NCBI GenBank assembly: GCA_016931615.1
Contig: JAFGEL010000017.1
Coordinates: 1-58,429, forward strand
DNA from: Desulfuromonadales bacterium
Lineage (GTDB): Bacteria > Desulfobacterota > Desulfuromonadia > Desulfuromonadales > Geopsychrobacteraceae
Direction: 5' to 3'
DNA length: 58,429 nucleotides
Part shown: positions 1 through 9,046 of the stretch, one piece after another
Position numbering within the stretch: position 1 is the stretch's first letter
Layout: every line of letters begins with the position of its first letter
Translations under genes and position numbers: made by a program
The notes under the pieces: model-generated
Told to the model about the DNA's origin: nothing
Databases searched by the model: none
Seen by the model: the letters and a program-made list of their open reading frames with translations, nothing else

Positions 1-881
1 CAGTTGGCCTCGACAGCGTAGGTCAAACCCAGTTCTTCGCGCAAACGCAGCGACAAGCGGGCCCCTCCACCCCAGGAAAGGACGCGCCTCAAAAGCCTGA
101 CAGCAAGGGTGTGCCGAGAATGTCGCCCCGGCAAGGGAAAAGCCAACTGCAGTGACATCTGCGAATCGGAATCATTCACCCAGCGGGGCACAGGTCCCGG
201 CAAATGCTGTTCCGGCGCAGCCGGAACCGGCGTTTTGGGAACCCTGCTCCAGTCACCATATTCTCGTTTGACCACTTCGACCAAAGCGTCCCGGTCGACC
301 GGTCCACAGGCACAAACAACCAGGTTATCCGGGTGATACCAGCGGTGATAATAAGCTTCAAGCATCGACTGATCAATGTTGTGCAGAGACTCCAGCGATC
401 CCACCAGAGAGCCTCCCAGAGGATGCCCCGGCCAGAGCATTTCGACCATCAGGTTGTCGAGATTGATCTGGTCGCCATTCTCGTTGTAATCCTCACGAGC
501 TTCTTCGAGAATAATCCGTCGCTCCGTCTCCAGCTCATTGAAACAGGGACGTCTGAGCATCGAAGCGAACAGCGCCACCCCTTCCCTGACATGTTGCGGA
601 TGGACACGCGAATGAAAACAGGTTGTTTCGGCATCGGTTGAAGCATTGACGCTTCCCCCGATGGCTTCAAAAGCCCTTTCGAGCTCGGTGCTGGTCGGAT
701 ACTCGGCGGTACCGCGAAAAACCATATGTTCAAGAAAATGTGACAGCCCCGACTGCTCGGCTGTTTCGCACCGCCCACCGACCGCCAGATAACAGACCAG
801 CTCAACCGAGTGCAGGTGTGGCATGGGAACGGTCACCACCCTGACACCGTTGGTGAGGATATCAACACCATATTCGGACAT
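1..881 (-). CDS. M16 family zinc peptidase (insulinase/PqqL-like), 3' end outside the window
   Basis: The protein begins at an ATG ending at 881 and runs off the left edge, so about 293 N-terminal residues are visible. The inverted zinc site HxxEH is present as HFLEH at residues 48-52. An ExxxE-like helix (ILEEAREDY) lies about 75 residues later, as in M16A peptidases, where a distal Glu completes the site. These enzymes are ATP-independent metalloendopeptidases that degrade small peptides in the cytoplasm or periplasm. No signal peptide is visible at the chosen start. It follows hemB on the same strand but a hairpin at 916-943 separates them. Family assignment is firm; substrate is unknown. 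Confidence 0.9.
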   Translation of the reverse strand, partial: MSEYGVDILTNGVRVVTVPMPHLHSVELVCYLAVGGRCETAEQSGLSHFLEHMVFRGTAEYPTSTELERAFEAIGGSVNASTDAETTCFHSRVHPQHVREGVALFASMLRRPCFNELETERRIILEEAREDYNENGDQINLDNLMVEMLWPGHPLGGSLVGSLESLHNIDQSMLEAYYHRWYHPDNLVVCACGPVDRDALVEVVKREYGDWSRVPKTPVPAAPEQHLPGPVPRWVNDSDSQMSLQLAFPLPGRHSRHTLAVRLLRRVLSWGGGARLSLRLREELGLTYAVEAN

Positions 882-915
882 AAAACTCTGAATCTCTCTC
901 AGATGAAAGAAAGAC

Positions 916-943
916 AAAGGGCTACCTTTGACGATAGCCCTTT
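916..943 (-). terminator. Probable intrinsic terminator after hemB
   Basis: A perfect 9-bp stem (916-924 with 935-943) and a 10-nt loop lie 28 bases beyond the hemB stop. Reading on the minus strand, the stem is followed by a moderately T-rich stretch. It sits between hemB and the M16 peptidase gene. Confidence 0.55.
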
Positions 944-971
944 GAAACGATGCAGCAAGCTGGAGCAGCCG

Positions 972-1946
972 TTAGCGCTGCAACAGACCTGCAACTTCCT
1001 TCGCGTGGTAGGTAATAATCAGGTCGGCTCCGGCCCGTTTCATACCCAGCAGGGTTTCCAGCATCACCCGTTCGCCGTCGATCCAGCCTTTCTCCGCAGC
1101 CGCCTTGATCATGCTGTATTCACCTGAAACATTGTATGCCACCAGGGGCAGATCAAAATTATCCTTCAACTCGCGCAACACATCCAGGTAGGCCAGGGCC
1201 GGCTTGACCATGAGAAAATCCGCGGCTTCAGCCAGATCCTGATTGGCTTCGCGCAGGGCCTCCAGACGGTTGGCCGGATCCATCTGGTAGCTGCGACGAT
1301 CACCGAATTCGGGGGTACTTTCCGCGGCTTCACGAAACGGTCCGTAATAGGCGCTGGCGTATTTGACCGCGTAACTCATGATCGGAATCCGGTCAAACCC
1401 GTGATCATCCAGAACATCACGAATCGCGCCGACACGACCATCCATCATGTCGGAAGGAGCCACGATATCAGCCCCGGCCTGAACATGACTGAGAGCCTCT
1501 TTGGCCAGCAGTTCGAGAGTCGCATCATTATCGACATCACCGTCCTTGATAACCCCGCAATGACCGTGGTCGGTGTATTCACACATACAGACATCGGTGA
1601 TCACCAGCAGCTCGGGAAGCTCTTTCTTGATCGCCCGTACGGTCTCCTGAATAATACCGGTTGCACAGTAGGCATCGCTGCCAAGCGCATCCTTTTCTTC
1701 AGGAATACCAAACAAAATCACCGCCGGAATACCCAGAGCATAAACCTCCTTCGCCTCGGCCACGATATGCTCAATCGATTGCTGATAGATTCCAGGCATG
1801 GAACCGATCTCTTTTTTGATATTCTCGCCAAAAGCACTGAACATCGGATAGATCAAATCATCAACCCGCAGATGGGTTTCACGAACCATGCGCCGCAGGT
1901 TTTCATTGCGCCGCAAACGACGGGGACGGTACGCGGGGAAATACAT
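972..1946 (-). CDS. hemB: Delta-aminolevulinic acid dehydratase (porphobilinogen synthase)
   Basis: HemB condenses two 5-aminolevulinate molecules to porphobilinogen in cytoplasmic tetrapyrrole synthesis. The 324-residue length is normal. The Schiff-base lysines are visible as K195 ([13 protein letters not shown]) and K248 ([10 protein letters not shown]). The cysteine-rich metal site C120, C122, C130 ([14 protein letters not shown]) marks the zinc-dependent type rather than the magnesium-only aspartate type. It lies 16 bases after hemD at the end of the hemA-hemC-hemD-hemB run. The assignment is certain from full-length sequence character. Confidence 0.98.
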   Translation of the reverse strand: MYFPAYRPRRLRRNENLRRMVRETHLRVDDLIYPMFSAFGENIKKEIGSMPGIYQQSIEHIVAEAKEVYALGIPAVILFGIPEEKDALGSDAYCATGIIQETVRAIKKELPELLVITDVCMCEYTDHGHCGVIKDGDVDNDATLELLAKEALSHVQAGADIVAPSDMMDGRVGAIRDVLDDHGFDRIPIMSYAVKYASAYYGPFREAAESTPEFGDRRSYQMDPANRLEALREANQDLAEAADFLMVKPALAYLDVLRELKDNFDLPLVAYNVSGEYSMIKAAAEKGWIDGERVMLETLLGMKRAGADLIITYHAKEVAGLLQR

Positions 1947-1962
1947 AAATTACTCCTTCAAA

Positions 1963-2772
1963 TCAGGATTCAGCAGATAAGTAGTATCTTTTCATGGCCG
2001 CAACCAGAGCATCCAACGTCCACTGCTCGGGCTCCAGATCGACACGAAAGCCGTATTGGCGAATAGTTTTCGATGTCTGTGGCCCGATCGAAAACAGTCG
2101 AGTACGACCCAGCAGTTCTTTCAACTCATCACCGAGCATGCGGTAAAGATTGTCAAATGTCGATGAGGAACTGAAACAGATCGCGTCGAGCTGACGTTCG
2201 GCAAGCAGATGACGAATCTCATCGCGACTGCCGGCAGGCATCAGGGTGCGATAGGCGACCGGAGCGACAACCTCGGCCCCCGCCGCTGTGAGCTGTTCAA
2301 CGATATACGGACGGGCCAGTTCGGCCCGCGGGTAGAGGATTCTTTTCCCGGAGACCCCCTGACGCAGAAGCAGTTCGACAACCCCTTCAGCCCGATGATC
2401 CTCGGCAACCAGATATTTGCGAATAAAGTTTTCTTCCAACGCGGCAGCAGTTTTGGGACCGACGGCGACAACAAGCAGGTCGGTCAGGACCCCGTAATAC
2501 TGATCATTTTCAAGCAACCGTTCAAAAAAAGCGGCAACGCCATTGACCGAAGTCAGGATGAGGATATCGAATTCATCCAGATCGCGCATCGCGAAATCAA
2601 GGGGCTGCCAACTTTTCGGCGGCACGATTTCAATCGTCGGAATACAGTGCACCTCCGCCCCCTCAGCTTTCAGTAACGCAGCAAAAGCCTCAGCCTGACT
2701 CTGCGCCCGGGTAATAAGAAAACGTTTTCCCTGAAGGGGAGAATCGCCAGCCAAATCCACGTCCTTCATCAT
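1963..2772 (-). CDS. hemD: Uroporphyrinogen-III synthase
   Basis: HemD closes hydroxymethylbilane with inversion of ring D to give uroporphyrinogen III. The 269-residue protein has the two-lobed HemD pattern: an N-terminal segment GKRFLITRAQSQAE, the central ILTSVNGVAAFFERL, and the C-terminal FSSSSTFDNLYRM and FSIGPQTSKTIRQYG blocks. The family is poorly conserved, but position settles it: its start overlaps the hemC stop by 4 bases. In several relatives hemD is fused to the methyltransferase cobA; here it is a stand-alone gene. Confidence 0.95.
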   Translation of the reverse strand: MMKDVDLAGDSPLQGKRFLITRAQSQAEAFAALLKAEGAEVHCIPTIEIVPPKSWQPLDFAMRDLDEFDILILTSVNGVAAFFERLLENDQYYGVLTDLLVVAVGPKTAAALEENFIRKYLVAEDHRAEGVVELLLRQGVSGKRILYPRAELARPYIVEQLTAAGAEVVAPVAYRTLMPAGSRDEIRHLLAERQLDAICFSSSSTFDNLYRMLGDELKELLGRTRLFSIGPQTSKTIRQYGFRVDLEPEQWTLDALVAAMKRYYLSAES

Positions 2773-3716
2773 TCCTTAAAGGTTTCGCAACCGTAAACTT
2801 CATTCAAAATATCACCCGCGCCCTGATCCAGCAGCTCTTTTGCCAGGGAAACCCCCGTCTCTTCAGCTTGATCTACATGGCAACGCACCGTTTTTTTCAG
2901 CATGTTCCGACCACTGACGTCCGACACCAGAGCGGTCAGTTCAAGCTGATCATCACTGACGCTGCCGTAAGCGGCGATCGGCACCTGGCATCCTCCTTCA
3001 AGGGTTCGTAAAACCGCCCTTTCTGCGATGACCGCATGAGCGGTCGCCGGGTGATTGAAAAAATCGATCAGGTCATTGATCGCCGTGTCGTCAATGCGGC
3101 TTTCCAAACCCAGGGCACCCTGACCAATCGCCGGGAGACAAACTTTAGGATCGAGATATTCGCTGATCTGCTCAGAAAAACCGAGGCGGTGCATGCCGGC
3201 GGCAGCGAGCACCACAGCGTCGAGATGATCTTCCTTGAGTTTACGTATACGGGTTTCAACATTACCGCGAATATCGATCATCTGCAGATCGGGGCGCAGG
3301 TTGAGCAACTGGGCCTTACGCCGCAACGAAGAGGTGCCGATACGTCCATTCTGGGGGATATCGGCAAAGCCGGCGCAACCATCCTTCAGAATCAGAATAT
3401 CACGCGGATCTTCACGCTCGGTGATACACCGCAAGCCGGTTCCCTCGGGGAAAAAGGTCGGAACATCCTTCATGGAGTGCACGGCAATATCAACTTCGTT
3501 GCGCAGCATGGCTTCCTGAATCTCTTTGACAAACAAACCTTTGCCACCAACCATCGCCAACGGGACGTCGAGAATTTTATCCCCCTGGGTCTTGATTTTG
3601 GTCAAGCTGACCTCAAGGTCCGGGTAGCGTTTTTCCAGCTCCTGCTTAACCCAGTTTGCCTGCCAGAGTGCCAGTGCACTGGCCCTTGTACCAATTCTCA
3701 ATGTTCGGGAGGGCAT
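2769..3716 (-). CDS. hemC: Porphobilinogen deaminase (hydroxymethylbilane synthase)
   Basis: HemC polymerises four porphobilinogen units into hydroxymethylbilane on a dipyrromethane cofactor. The cofactor-binding cysteine is C243 in TLEGGCQVPIAAYG and the catalytic aspartate is D84 in HSMKDVP. The anion-binding arginine cluster (GTSSLRRKAQL, DIRGNVETRIRKL) is also visible. The length of 315 residues is typical. It follows hemA by 18 bases and overlaps hemD by 4, indicating one transcript and translational coupling. Confidence 0.98.
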   Translation of the reverse strand: MPSRTLRIGTRASALALWQANWVKQELEKRYPDLEVSLTKIKTQGDKILDVPLAMVGGKGLFVKEIQEAMLRNEVDIAVHSMKDVPTFFPEGTGLRCITEREDPRDILILKDGCAGFADIPQNGRIGTSSLRRKAQLLNLRPDLQMIDIRGNVETRIRKLKEDHLDAVVLAAAGMHRLGFSEQISEYLDPKVCLPAIGQGALGLESRIDDTAINDLIDFFNHPATAHAVIAERAVLRTLEGGCQVPIAAYGSVSDDQLELTALVSDVSGRNMLKKTVRCHVDQAEETGVSLAKELLDQGAGDILNEVYGCETFKE

Positions 3717-3734
3717 ATCATCTCCTTATGCTGG

Positions 3735-5036
3735 TTATTCCGAGTCCGTGGCGTCTGAATGCGTGACGTCCTGAGCGGGCAGATCGAAGAGTGTTCTGAC
3801 CGCATCAAGATAGAGGGTCCCGTCATCGTTCTGATTGACCTGTTTCAGCTTTTGAGTCGGTTGATGGAGAATCTTATTGACGATGGCCGCACTCATGGCC
3901 TCAATCGCTTTGCGCTCTTTATCGTTGAGGTGATTCAAATTTGCCAGGGTTCTCTCCATTTCGACCTGACGAATCTGCTCCATCTGCCGGCGCAGGGCGA
4001 CAATCGTCGGTTTGATCTGCAACGTGTCCAGCCAATTCCGAAACTGGGCGACTTCACCTTTGATAATCAGTTCCGCTTTTTCGGCTTCCTTGTGCCGTTC
4101 TTTCAGATTTGCCTGCACTACGCCCTGCAGGTCGTCGACATCGTAAAGATAGACACAATCAAGTTTATTGGCCGCCGGGTCAATATCCCTTGGGACGGCA
4201 ATATCAATCAGGAACATCGGTTTAAAGCGGCGCATTTTGCAGACTTCCTTCAGCTTCCCGGCTGACAGGATATAGTCCGGCGCCCCGGTTGACGACAAAA
4301 GGATATCGACGCGGTGGAGCTGTTCACGGAAGTTGTCAAAATTAACCGCCGTGCCGTTGAACTCAGCCGCCAGTTTTTCAGCCCGGCTGAAGGTTCTGTT
4401 GGTTACCAGAACTTTTGACACCCCCTGGTTGACAAAATGCTTGGCGGCCAGTTCACACATTTCCCCGGCTCCCACGAGCATAACGGTTTTGTTCTCCAGA
4501 GAATCGAAAATTTTTCTGGCCAGTTCAACCGCGGCAAAAGATACGGACACGGCACTGCTGGCAATCGCCGTCTCTGTACGAATCCGTTTCGCCACGGAAA
4601 ATGCCTTATGCATGAAACGGTTGAGGATGGTTCCAGTCGTTTTAAATTCGCAAGCATAGCCGTAGGCTGTCTTGATCTGACCGAGAATCTGCGGTTCCCC
4701 GATGACCATCGAATCAAGGCTCGAAGCGACCCGTAACACATGGTGAATCGCATCATCACCCGAGCGATCGTAGAGGTGCTCATTCAAGACAGCTTCGGGA
4801 AGCGCATGAAAATCAGCGAGAAAGCTTTTCAGCTCAAGAATCGCAGCCTCGGGCTGGCGACTGACGGCGTAGAGCTCAACCCGATTACAGGTCGAAACGA
4901 TCATTCCCTCGGAAATTGCCGGCAGGGCCAGCATTTTCATCAGCGGAGCTTCCATCTCGGTGGGAGGGAAAGCGACCTTTTCTCTTATTTCCACAGGAGC
5001 TGTTTTATGACTCAGCCCCACGACAATGATATTCAT
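3735..5036 (-). CDS. hemA: Glutamyl-tRNA reductase
   Basis: HemA reduces glutamyl-tRNA(Glu) to glutamate-1-semialdehyde, the first committed step of the C5 pathway to heme. The 433-residue protein has the nucleophile C50 in STCNRVELYAV, the conserved GEPQILGQIK block near residue 110, an NADPH-binding GAGEMCELAAKHF segment near 187 and a C-terminal helical dimerisation domain. The window also carries a tRNA-Glu gene 46 kb away, the substrate of this pathway. It lies between the CcsA/HemX-like gene and hemC on the same strand. Confidence 0.98.
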   Translation of the reverse strand: MNIIVVGLSHKTAPVEIREKVAFPPTEMEAPLMKMLALPAISEGMIVSTCNRVELYAVSRQPEAAILELKSFLADFHALPEAVLNEHLYDRSGDDAIHHVLRVASSLDSMVIGEPQILGQIKTAYGYACEFKTTGTILNRFMHKAFSVAKRIRTETAIASSAVSVSFAAVELARKIFDSLENKTVMLVGAGEMCELAAKHFVNQGVSKVLVTNRTFSRAEKLAAEFNGTAVNFDNFREQLHRVDILLSSTGAPDYILSAGKLKEVCKMRRFKPMFLIDIAVPRDIDPAANKLDCVYLYDVDDLQGVVQANLKERHKEAEKAELIIKGEVAQFRNWLDTLQIKPTIVALRRQMEQIRQVEMERTLANLNHLNDKERKAIEAMSAAIVNKILHQPTQKLKQVNQNDDGTLYLDAVRTLFDLPAQDVTHSDATDSE

Positions 5037-5058
5037 CGCTCAATTCGCCAGACGTTCA

Positions 5059-5895
5059 TCAGATAACAGCAAAGGACTCAAAAGTGTGATAGCCCCCGAG
5101 AAGCAGATTCACCCCGAGAAATGTAAACAACAGAAACATAAAGGCAATGATGGAAAATATTGCCGCCTTGCGACCACGCCAGCCGATCGTCAAACGCCCA
5201 TGCAACAGCGCCGCATACAGAAACCAGGTCAGCAGAGCCCAGGTTTCTTTCGGATCCCAGCTCCAGTAGGTCCCCCAGGCGATATTTGCCCAGAAGGCGC
5301 CGCTGATGATCCCCAGCGTCATCAACGGAAAGCCGACGCTCAGACAGGTATAATTGACCTTATCCAGGCTGTCGAGCGAGGGAAGTAATTGATAGATACC
5401 GGTAAATCTTTTGCTCTTCAGCATTCTGTTCTGGATCAGATACATCACTCCGGCGCCAAAAGAGAGGGCAAAAGCCGCATTGCCCAAAAAAGCAAAAGTA
5501 ATGTGAACCGGAAACAGCCAACTCTTCAAAACCGGGCTCAGCTGCACCACCACATCCGGGCAGAGAGCACTGCCGATCATCAACAGCAACGCCATGGGAG
5601 CGGCAAAAGCACCCATCACCGATAGCTTGAAGCGCAGATCAAGGAGCAGAAAGAGAAGAATCAGGCACCAGGCAAAAAAAGCCAGAGACTCATGCAGGCT
5701 CGTGACCGGGGTTCCGCCCGCAGAAGAATGTCGCACGGCAAAACAGGATGCCTGAGAAATGATTCCGATGAGCAGCACCCAACGCCCTGCTTGAGGCAGC
5801 TGAGGTCGCCGCCCGATCATGCCGACCAGATACAGCAGACTGGCGGCCAGATAACTTAAAGTCGTTACTGCAAATAGCAGGGACAAGGATCCCAT
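5059..5895 (-). CDS. CcsA/HemX-type multi-pass membrane protein (cytochrome c assembly family)
   Basis: This 278-residue protein has about eight hydrophobic segments. It carries the tryptophan-rich heme-handling signature of the CcsA/CcmC/CcmF family at residues 202-217 (WANIAWGTYWSWDPKE). Family members present heme for cytochrome c ligation. In Bacillus the related HemX sits beside hemA and lowers glutamyl-tRNA reductase level. The size and the position 22 bases upstream of hemA fit HemX as well as CcsA. Without a CcsB/ResB partner in the window the exact role cannot be decided: either heme delivery or control of HemA. Confidence 0.85.
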   Translation of the reverse strand: MGSLSLLFAVTTLSYLAASLLYLVGMIGRRPQLPQAGRWVLLIGIISQASCFAVRHSSAGGTPVTSLHESLAFFAWCLILLFLLLDLRFKLSVMGAFAAPMALLLMIGSALCPDVVVQLSPVLKSWLFPVHITFAFLGNAAFALSFGAGVMYLIQNRMLKSKRFTGIYQLLPSLDSLDKVNYTCLSVGFPLMTLGIISGAFWANIAWGTYWSWDPKETWALLTWFLYAALLHGRLTIGWRGRKAAIFSIIAFMFLLFTFLGVNLLLGGYHTFESFAVI

Positions 5896-6009
5896 GTGAT
5901 TCCTCTCGAACGCACGGTCAAGAAAGACGAACTGGAAATGAACTTAATTCTGTTCCAGCGAACCGATTTCAACACCGAACCGGTCCCCCGGCGTTATTGC
6001 CCCGCCATA

Positions 6010-6588
6010 TCAGTTGCCGAACAGCTCGGATTCAACCAGCTCACAGAGCAGATGACCTGAAAACTGGGCCAGTTCAATCTGGCGGGGAACCGAACTTGTC
6101 CCCAGGTTCAGGCAGATTTCAATACCTTTATTCATCAGAGGGTCTTTCCTGCAATCAAAGGAGATGAGAGCAACCTCCTGCTCCGCTTCCTGAACCTCAT
6201 CACGAAGTGCGTTCAGAGGCGCAGCATCACTCCCATCATTAAGTAACAGCAGCAGGTGTTTCTGGCTGTTGATTGCCCGGTAGTGGCGGACAAAAAGATG
6301 CTCGTCCTGGCCATCCGCGTGAATACGGTTATTTAAAATCTGGTCGCTCCCCAAACACAGGGTCGGCAGAACCGGGCGCTTGAAACTGAGCCGAAAGACG
6401 AACTGACTGGCCATCAATTGCGCCACCGGCTGCAGACAACCATTAGCCGCGATCAACAGCTGTCCCCCCTCGGTAAATGTTGCTGCCAGTTTTCCGGCAA
6501 GACGGGACAACTGATCGTTTTGATCCTGACAGTAGAGCTCGAGCAACTGAACAGCCTGATTACATGTTGCCACTATTTGTTGATTCAT
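6010..6588 (-). CDS. SIS-domain protein (GmhA/DiaA-like sugar isomerase fold)
   Basis: This 192-residue protein has one SIS domain. It includes a helical N-terminus, the LLIAANGCLQPVAQLMASQF segment near residues 45-65 and a C-terminal QFSGHLLCELVESELF helix resembling DiaA/GmhA ends. The ATG at 6588 is preferred because a GGAGG motif lies 6 bases upstream; an in-frame start 75 bases earlier lacks this support. GmhA isomerises sedoheptulose-7-phosphate for heptose synthesis; DiaA binds DnaA. The usual substrate-binding sequence of GmhA is not clear, so only the fold is assigned. It is separated from hemX by about 110 bases. Confidence 0.75.
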   Translation of the reverse strand: MNQQIVATCNQAVQLLELYCQDQNDQLSRLAGKLAATFTEGGQLLIAANGCLQPVAQLMASQFVFRLSFKRPVLPTLCLGSDQILNNRIHADGQDEHLFVRHYRAINSQKHLLLLLNDGSDAAPLNALRDEVQEAEQEVALISFDCRKDPLMNKGIEICLNLGTSSVPRQIELAQFSGHLLCELVESELFGN

Positions 6589-6689
6589 GAACAGCCTCCA
6601 CGGCGCTCGATGCCGGATTTTATCATTGACCGGCATGATATGGGTGGAGGTGATGGCTGTCAAGCAAGACCGAACGTTCTGATTACTTC

Positions 6690-6717
6690 TTGATTTTTCT
6701 TGAATTTTCTATATATT
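6690..6717 (+). promoter_or_regulatory. Candidate sigma-70 promoter for trxA
   Basis: TTGATT (6690-6695) and TATATT (6712-6717) are separated by 16 bases in an AT-rich stretch upstream of trxA. The assignment is by consensus similarity only. Confidence 0.35.
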
Positions 6718-6777
6718 TGATTCCGCATATTTTTGCAGACATTAAGAAATACGTAATCACATAAAAGGAGACACTCG

Positions 6778-7107
6778 ATGGCAAGCGAAAAAGTCCTTGA
6801 ATTCACTGATGATCAATTTGACGCAGACGTTCTTAAATCCGACACGCCGGTTCTGGTCGATTTCTGGGCGACCTGGTGTGCACCTTGTAAAGCAATCGCT
6901 CCCGTGTTGGATCAACTGGCTGATGAATATGACGGTAAGATCAAAATCGGCAAAGTCAATGTGGACGAGAATCCCGCAACTCCAGGCCAGTACGGCGTCC
7001 GCGGCATTCCGACCATGATCCTTTTCAAAGGTGGCCAGGTCGTAGATCAACTGGTTGGTGCCGTACCGAAGAATCAGGTCGAGAATCTGCTGAAAAAAGC
7101 CCTTTAA
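6778..7107 (+). CDS. trxA: Thioredoxin
   Basis: The 109-residue protein is a canonical small thioredoxin that reduces protein disulfides using thioredoxin reductase. The redox site is C34/C37 in FWATWCAPCK; the buried proton-relay Asp (VLVDFW) and the cis-proline loop GIPTMILF near residue 78 are present, as is the C-terminal GAVPKNQVENLL helix. AAGGAGA lies 7 bases before the ATG. It is a monocistronic gene on the plus strand with a strong terminator directly after it. Confidence 0.98.
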   Translation: MASEKVLEFTDDQFDADVLKSDTPVLVDFWATWCAPCKAIAPVLDQLADEYDGKIKIGKVNVDENPATPGQYGVRGIPTMILFKGGQVVDQLVGAVPKNQVENLLKKAL

Positions 7108-7131
7108 CCGCTCTACCACTCCATAAGATCT

Positions 7132-7160
7132 AAAAAGGCTCCCGGACAGGGAGCCTTTTT
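7132..7160. terminator. Bidirectional intrinsic terminator between trxA and the convergent DUF4124 gene
   Basis: A perfect 12-bp stem (7132-7143 with 7149-7160) has loop GGACA. Five A's start the stem and five T's end it, so either strand gives a hairpin with a U-tract. It serves trxA and can also end the convergent minus-strand gene, whose stop is at 7165. Confidence 0.93.
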
Positions 7161-7164
7161 ATTG

Positions 7165-7686
7165 TCAGTCACCAATCATTTCGAGATCAGCGTGAATCTT
7201 CTTTTCCTGCTCTCGGGGAATTCTTACCCCTTGCATCTCCTTCAGCAGCTGTTTTTTTTCCAGCCGAGCTTTTTCAATCCGCTCGTCGGCCTGGCGAATG
7301 ATATCGCGTGACTTGTAGCTCCAGCTTCTCGTAGCCTGACGTTTTTCCCGTTCGGCCTGACGGTAATCCTCTGCCAGCTGAGCGGCTCGCCGAACATATT
7401 CATCAACCTTGTCTTTTCTCTGCTGCTGAGCTCTTTCCACCTCAAGGACGTCTTTTTCAAACTCCGCTCCCGAGCCTTGCGGGGACTGCGCGGAAGGAAC
7501 AAAATTGAGGTTGTCCGGCGTCCGAGGCTCAATTGCCCGGGTTTTTCCACGACATTCTTCCGGAAGAGCCTGAAGGTTATCGGTGATATGCAGCTGCCCC
7601 TTTGAATCGCGGCAGGAATAGGTTTGTGCCTGAACACAGGTCAAAAAACCAAAACCCATCAGGAACAGGCCGAGTAAAATACGCAT
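7165..7686 (-). CDS. DUF4124-domain periplasmic protein
   Basis: A signal peptide (MRILLGLFLMGFGFLTCVQA) leads into a short DUF4124 domain (TYSCRDSKGQLHITDNLQALPEEC, given here by its residues 22-45). The remaining two thirds is a charged, probably coiled-coil segment rich in Arg, Glu and Lys (about residues 75-165). DUF4124 proteins are exported, with a conserved Y-x-C-x-D/N-G pattern and unknown function. It is 10 bases downstream of dtd on the same strand and ends at the shared terminator. No catalytic residues are recognised. Confidence 0.85.
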   Translation of the reverse strand: MRILLGLFLMGFGFLTCVQAQTYSCRDSKGQLHITDNLQALPEECRGKTRAIEPRTPDNLNFVPSAQSPQGSGAEFEKDVLEVERAQQQRKDKVDEYVRRAAQLAEDYRQAEREKRQATRSWSYKSRDIIRQADERIEKARLEKKQLLKEMQGVRIPREQEKKIHADLEMIGD

Positions 7687-7695
7687 CGGTTCCTC

Positions 7696-8145
7696 CTAAA
7701 ACTGTTTGTGACTATCGAGCAGAATCGTCACCGGGCCGTCATTGACCAGTTCGACCGCCATATCGGCACGAAACCTCCCGGTCTGGGTTTTCACCCCTTT
7801 CAGCTCAAGCTGTGTGACGAAATACTCACACAGGGGTTCGGCCATATCCGGCGGGGCTGCCGCAGAAAAACCGGGTCGCCGTCCTTTGCGACAATCCGCC
7901 AGCAGAGTAAATTGGGAAACCACCAGAACCTCTCCAGAAACATCAGAAATCGAGAGATTCATTTTTTCAGCGGAATCTTCAAAGATTCTCAAACCGGATA
8001 TTTTTTCAGCGAGATAGTCGGCTGCTCGACGATCATCTCCCGTTTCGACACCGAGCAGGACCAGCAGCCCGCATCCGATGTCGGCAATGCGCTGATCAGC
8101 AACCATCACCCCGGCGCGGCTGACCCTTTGGACAACAGCACGCAT
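7696..8145 (-). CDS. dtd: D-aminoacyl-tRNA deacylase
   Basis: Dtd hydrolyses D-amino acids (and glycine mis-attached to tRNA-Ala) from tRNA, a chiral proofreading step. Both family signatures are seen: the SQFTLLAD block near residue 79 and the C-terminal [11 protein letters not shown] carrying the Gly-cisPro motif. The chosen ATG at 8145 directly follows the nfo stop and gives [11 protein letters not shown], the standard N-terminus at 149 residues. An upstream in-frame GTG at 8160 would add five residues inside nfo. Confidence 0.96.
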   Translation of the reverse strand: MRAVVQRVSRAGVMVADQRIADIGCGLLVLLGVETGDDRRAADYLAEKISGLRIFEDSAEKMNLSISDVSGEVLVVSQFTLLADCRKGRRPGFSAAAPPDMAEPLCEYFVTQLELKGVKTQTGRFRADMAVELVNDGPVTILLDSHKQF

Positions 8146-8146
8146 C

Positions 8147-9046
8147 TCAGCCGGCCTCACTTTCTGTGTGAGCCAATGCTCTTAACAGCGCCAAATTTTC
8201 CAGGTCATGCTGATGCTGATCGCCTCCCGGTGTTTCGATAATCTTTGGGGTCCGCCGAAAGCGCTGATCCTGCATCAGCGCTTTAAACCCTGATCGGCCG
8301 ATGTACCCCTTGCCGACATGTTCATGTCGATCAACATGGGACCCACACGCCCTTTTGCTGTCATTAAGGTGAAACAGGGCGATATGTTCGGTGCCGATCA
8401 AGCGCTCAAACTCATCCATCATTTTACAGTAACCATTATAGCTGCTCAGATCATAACCGGCAGCAAAGACGTGGCAGGTATCGACACAACAGGCGAGGGA
8501 ACCCACGCCAAGCCGGGACATTATTTCGGCGAGTTCTTCAAATGTTGAGCCGAGGCTGGTCCCTTGCCCGGCGGTATTTTCCAACAGAACCCTCACATCC
8601 GCAGGCGACTGTTGAAAGATACTCTGAAAACTGGCCGCCAGGGTTTTGATACCCTGGCTCACCCCGGCCCCGGTATGAGCTCCAGGATGCATCACCAGAT
8701 CCTTGATTCCGAGGGCGTGGCAACGCTCCATTTCATCGATAAAAGCGGCAATCGATCTGTTGCGCAATGATTCATCCGGACTGGCAAGATTAATCAGGTA
8801 GCTGTCATGAGCGGCAATATAGCTGATACTGCTGTGGGAAAACGCCTGACGAAACTTTACCGTCGCCCCGGGATCAAGCGGTTTTGATTCCCAGCGACTG
8901 GCATTACGGGTAAAAATCTGAATAGCCGTACAGCCGATGGCTTCGCCCCGCGAGATCGCTTTTTCAATCCCCCCGGCGACGGAGACATGCGCCCCGAGAA
9001 GTAAAGCCGGTTTTTTTTCATCCGCCATCAGAGGATTGTCCGCCAT
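8147..9046 (-). CDS. nfo: Endonuclease IV (AP endonuclease)
   Basis: Nfo cleaves DNA 5' to abasic sites in base excision repair using a trinuclear zinc cluster. The TIM-barrel landmarks are visible: [11 protein letters not shown] at the start, [58 protein letters not shown] and KIIETPGGD. Length is 299 residues from the first ATG. A second ATG at 9028 overlaps the preceding stop as TGATG and may be the true start (293 residues). Genes on both sides are contiguous, suggesting one operon. Confidence 0.97.
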   Translation of the reverse strand: MADNPLMADEKKPALLLGAHVSVAGGIEKAISRGEAIGCTAIQIFTRNASRWESKPLDPGATVKFRQAFSHSSISYIAAHDSYLINLASPDESLRNRSIAAFIDEMERCHALGIKDLVMHPGAHTGAGVSQGIKTLAASFQSIFQQSPADVRVLLENTAGQGTSLGSTFEELAEIMSRLGVGSLACCVDTCHVFAAGYDLSSYNGYCKMMDEFERLIGTEHIALFHLNDSKRACGSHVDRHEHVGKGYIGRSGFKALMQDQRFRRTPKIIETPGGDQHQHDLENLALLRALAHTESEAG